Below, piece after piece: positions 62,158 through 64,000 of a stretch of DNA of 64,000 bases. The DNA comes from Tahibacter soli (GTDB lineage: Bacteria > Pseudomonadota > Gammaproteobacteria > Xanthomonadales > Rhodanobacteraceae), in NCBI RefSeq assembly GCF_025717065.2, contig NZ_JAOVZO020000003.1, forward strand, positions 434,001-498,000, read 5' to 3'. Every line of letters starts with the position of its first letter. Position 1 is the stretch's first letter. Under the pieces are notes generated by a model. It did not search any database and had not been told where the DNA came from. It saw only the letters and a program-made list of their open reading frames with translations. The position numbers and the translations under genes were made by a program.

Positions 62158-63084
62158 ATGACTCTCGTCTTCACTCCGGGCGGCGATGCCGTCGCCGCGG
62201 TCGGCGTCACGCTCGCGTCGATGGCCTACGCGGCCGATCGCGAAACGATCGCGAACCTGCTCGCCGACGCGTCGCTGTCGACCGGCGGCGCCTGGTCGCT
62301 CGCGTGGTACGCGGCGGATTCGGCGAACCAGGTGTACGTCGCGCAGGACGCGTCGACCGGCCAGTACGCGATCGCGATCCGCGGCTCGATCACCGATCCG
62401 CACAGCGAGGCGTTCTGGGACGACTGGTTCAAGCAGGACCTGCGCGTGTTCAAGATGACCGACTGGACCTACGGCGGAGCGCCGGACGGCGCGAAGATCT
62501 CGAACGGTTCGAACGACGGCCTTGCGAGCCTGATCGGCCTCGTCGACACCTCGCTCAACCAGACGCTGCAGCAGTTTTTCGCGGCGAACGCGCCGACGCA
62601 GATCACGGCGGTCGTCGGCCACAGCCTCGGCGGCGCGCTCGCGACGGTGCTCGCGCCGTGGCTGCAGCAGCAGTTTTCGTCGGCGCCGATGTTCTGGCCG
62701 GTGACGTACGCGGGACCGACCGCCGGCAACGCGGTGTTCGCCGGCTGGCTCGAAAGCGACTATGCGATGACGACGAACCGCTACTTCAACGTCAACGACG
62801 TGGTGCCGCACGGCTGGTGGGACGTCGACTGGATCAAGTCGTCGTTCCAGTCGACCGGACCGTATTTTCCGCTCGAGCTGGTGCCGTTCGTCGATGCGAT
62901 CAACGAACTGCTGATCCATGACGGCGACGACTACACGCAGCCGGGCGCGGGCACGGCGTTGACGAATCCGGTCGTGGTCAACATCAGCTGGTTCGCCGAT
63001 GCCGGCGACCAGCATTCGTGCAGCGGCACCTACGTGCCGCTGTGCGGGGCGGTGAGTTTCAACAACGGGTCGAGCGGGAACTGA
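62158..63084 (+). CDS. Lipase (class 3)-like alpha/beta hydrolase
   Basis: A 308-aa protein. The nucleophile elbow is VVGHSLGGALATVLAPWL (Ser156, GHSLG), preceded by VAIRGS-like AIAIRGSITD, and followed by YAGPTAGNAVFAGWL and NVNDVVPHGWW typical of class 3 lipases (Asp near VNDVVP, His near the end). No signal peptide. AAAGGAAG 6 bp before ATG 62158 fixes the start. Substrate unknown. Confidence 0.85.
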   Translation: MTLVFTPGGDAVAAVGVTLASMAYAADRETIANLLADASLSTGGAWSLAWYAADSANQVYVAQDASTGQYAIAIRGSITDPHSEAFWDDWFKQDLRVFKMTDWTYGGAPDGAKISNGSNDGLASLIGLVDTSLNQTLQQFFAANAPTQITAVVGHSLGGALATVLAPWLQQQFSSAPMFWPVTYAGPTAGNAVFAGWLESDYAMTTNRYFNVNDVVPHGWWDVDWIKSSFQSTGPYFPLELVPFVDAINELLIHDGDDYTQPGAGTALTNPVVVNISWFADAGDQHSCSGTYVPLCGAVSFNNGSSGN

Positions 63085-63109
63085 GGCGATAGAAGTTGCC
63101 TCGCCCGCA

Positions 63110-63245
63110 ACGAAGATCTCGACGTCGCCCCCTCACCCAGCCCTCTCCCCCAACGCGGTTGGGGGAGAGGGCTCAAGCAGCGGCGTCGGTGCTTTGCTCC
63201 CTCTCTCCCAAGCTTGCTTGGGGGAGAGGGCCGGGGTGAGGGGGA
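63110..63245. repeat. Extragenic palindromic element, type B (two palindromes)
   Basis: First palindrome: CCCTCTCCCCCAAC/GTTGGGGGAGAGGG around GCG (63141-63171). Second: CCCTCTCTCCCAAGC/GCTTGGGGGAGAGGG around TT (63199-63230), one mismatch. Flanks CGTCGCCCCCTCACC and CCGGGGTGAGGGGG match the cydD element's ends. It lies between convergent genes. Confidence 0.8.
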
Positions 63246-63286
63246 TGCGCGAACGATCGCCTCGTGCCCGGCTTTTCGCGAGTGCG

Positions 63287-63661
63287 CTACGGCCGCGACG
63301 ACAGCGTCAACGCCACCGCGCCGGCGAGGAGCAAAGCTTCGAGCGCCGCGACGCCGAGGATCGTGCCGCTGACCGGCCAGTGCATCGCCATGCCGATCGC
63401 GCGGAACAGCACGAGCCCCGCGTACAGGCACAGCGAAAACATCAGCGCGACGCGCTGCGCCTGCGGGCTCGCATAGGCCGCCCACGCGTAGAACGCCGCG
63501 ACGCCGAGCTCGAGGCCGGCGTAGACCGTGAAGAACTCGACCTTGCCCGAGGCGTCGCCCGACAAGCCCAGCGATGCCGCGATCTTTGCCGGCGCGACGG
63601 CCGACATGACGCCGAACACCGCATAGATCACCGCATTCGCCCACAGGTACACGACGAGCAT
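63287..63661 (-). CDS. DUF4345 membrane protein
   Basis: A 124-aa protein with four hydrophobic helices (about 3-25, 45-65, 70-92, 100-122). GGAG 9 bp before ATG 63661 supports the start; GTG 63673 is upstream. The layout and the YLWANAVIYAVFGVMSAVAP opening resemble DUF4345, whose function is unknown. Confidence 0.7.
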   Translation of the reverse strand: MLVVYLWANAVIYAVFGVMSAVAPAKIAASLGLSGDASGKVEFFTVYAGLELGVAAFYAWAAYASPQAQRVALMFSLCLYAGLVLFRAIGMAMHWPVSGTILGVAALEALLLAGAVALTLSSRP

Positions 63662-63687
63662 TGCGTTCTCCACGAGTGGAAACGTCG

Positions 63688-64000
63688 TCAGTGTATCCCG
63701 GCCTCGCGCAGTTCGCGTTGCGCGGCCGTGAAATCGGCGCGGAACGCCGCGTCCGCCTGCAGCCGCTGTGCGATCAGCGTGCCGGCGATCGCGCCGGCCG
63801 TGACGTCGGTCGGGTAGTGCACGCCGTTGACGACGCGGTTCCAGGCGAAGCGGTCGGCGCGCGCGAAGATCGCGTCGCGCCGGCCCGGCAGGAGATCGGC
63901 GAGCACGATCGCGTACAGCCGCGCGAGCGTGCCGTGGCCGCTCGGATACGTATCGCCGTCGGGCCGCGACAGCGGTTCGACCGCGCTCGACGCGACGAAC
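63688..64000 (-). CDS. PAP2-family phosphatase, C-terminal part (truncated by window end)
   Basis: The 104 codons present contain two phosphatidic-acid phosphatase motifs: YPSGHGTLARLYA (PSGH) and RVVNGVHYPTDVTAG (R-x5-H-YPTD), with the catalytic histidines. A bacterial non-specific acid phosphatase or membrane lipid phosphatase is likely; the N-terminus is outside the window. Confidence 0.85.
   Translation of the reverse strand, partial: FVASSAVEPLSRPDGDTYPSGHGTLARLYAIVLADLLPGRRDAIFARADRFAWNRVVNGVHYPTDVTAGAIAGTLIAQRLQADAAFRADFTAAQRELREAGIH

Overview
The window is GC-rich, densely packed proteobacterial chromosome. Gene content and order (gcvR/bcp divergent from dapA-bamC, fdxA, tRNA-Glu, pcnB-folK-panB-panC-panD, pgi, queG divergent from nnr-tsaE, amiC-mutL) match the gammaproteobacterial order Lysobacterales (Xanthomonadales), most likely a Rhodanobacteraceae-like member. 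That placement is inferred from synteny and protein character. An intracellular polyhydroxybutyrate depolymerase, a large TonB-dependent receptor and cytochrome bd fit a free-living aerobic heterotroph that can meet low oxygen.

Layout. 1-16 kb holds conserved housekeeping genes: lysine and pantothenate biosynthesis, RNA polyadenylation, folate, queuosine, NAD(P)HX repair, tRNA t6A, cell-wall amidase and mismatch repair. 16-26 kb holds transport and envelope genes: a queuosine-precursor transporter, POT and MHS transporters, a PadR/sensor pair, a TonB receptor and a cyclophilin. 26-43 kb holds signalling and stress genes: a hybrid histidine kinase, PhaZ, TetR with a VOC protein, a MacB/FtsX-type ABC exporter, a lipoprotein-LytS-LytR chain and a Ser/Thr kinase with TPR-like repeats. 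43-50.5 kb is accessory: small unknown proteins, two visibly AT-richer unknown genes, an EF-hand protein, palindromic repeats, two SymE-like toxin genes in inverted orientation, and an AT-rich AIPR-family (abortive infection) gene. 50.5-57.3 kb is a complete cydABX-cydDC cluster on the minus strand. 57.5-64 kb holds an unknown membrane protein, an EF-hand protein, a DEAD-box helicase, a lipase-like protein, a DUF4345 protein and a truncated PAP2 phosphatase.

Most notable. (1) Each SymE-like gene follows a leader of about 230 nt whose hairpins are kept by compensatory base changes between the two copies, so it looks like a structured regulatory RNA. (2) cydD carries an in-frame insertion of about 642 bp, built from four 120-bp copies of a palindromic intergenic element, between its D-loop and H-loop. 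(3) Three otherwise intact genes (VOC protein, cydC, deaD) each carry a single apparent frameshift, from either base-calling error or real decay. (4) There is a terminator-ended small-RNA candidate between panC and panD, and a perfect 14-bp hairpin over the ribosome binding site of an MHS transporter.
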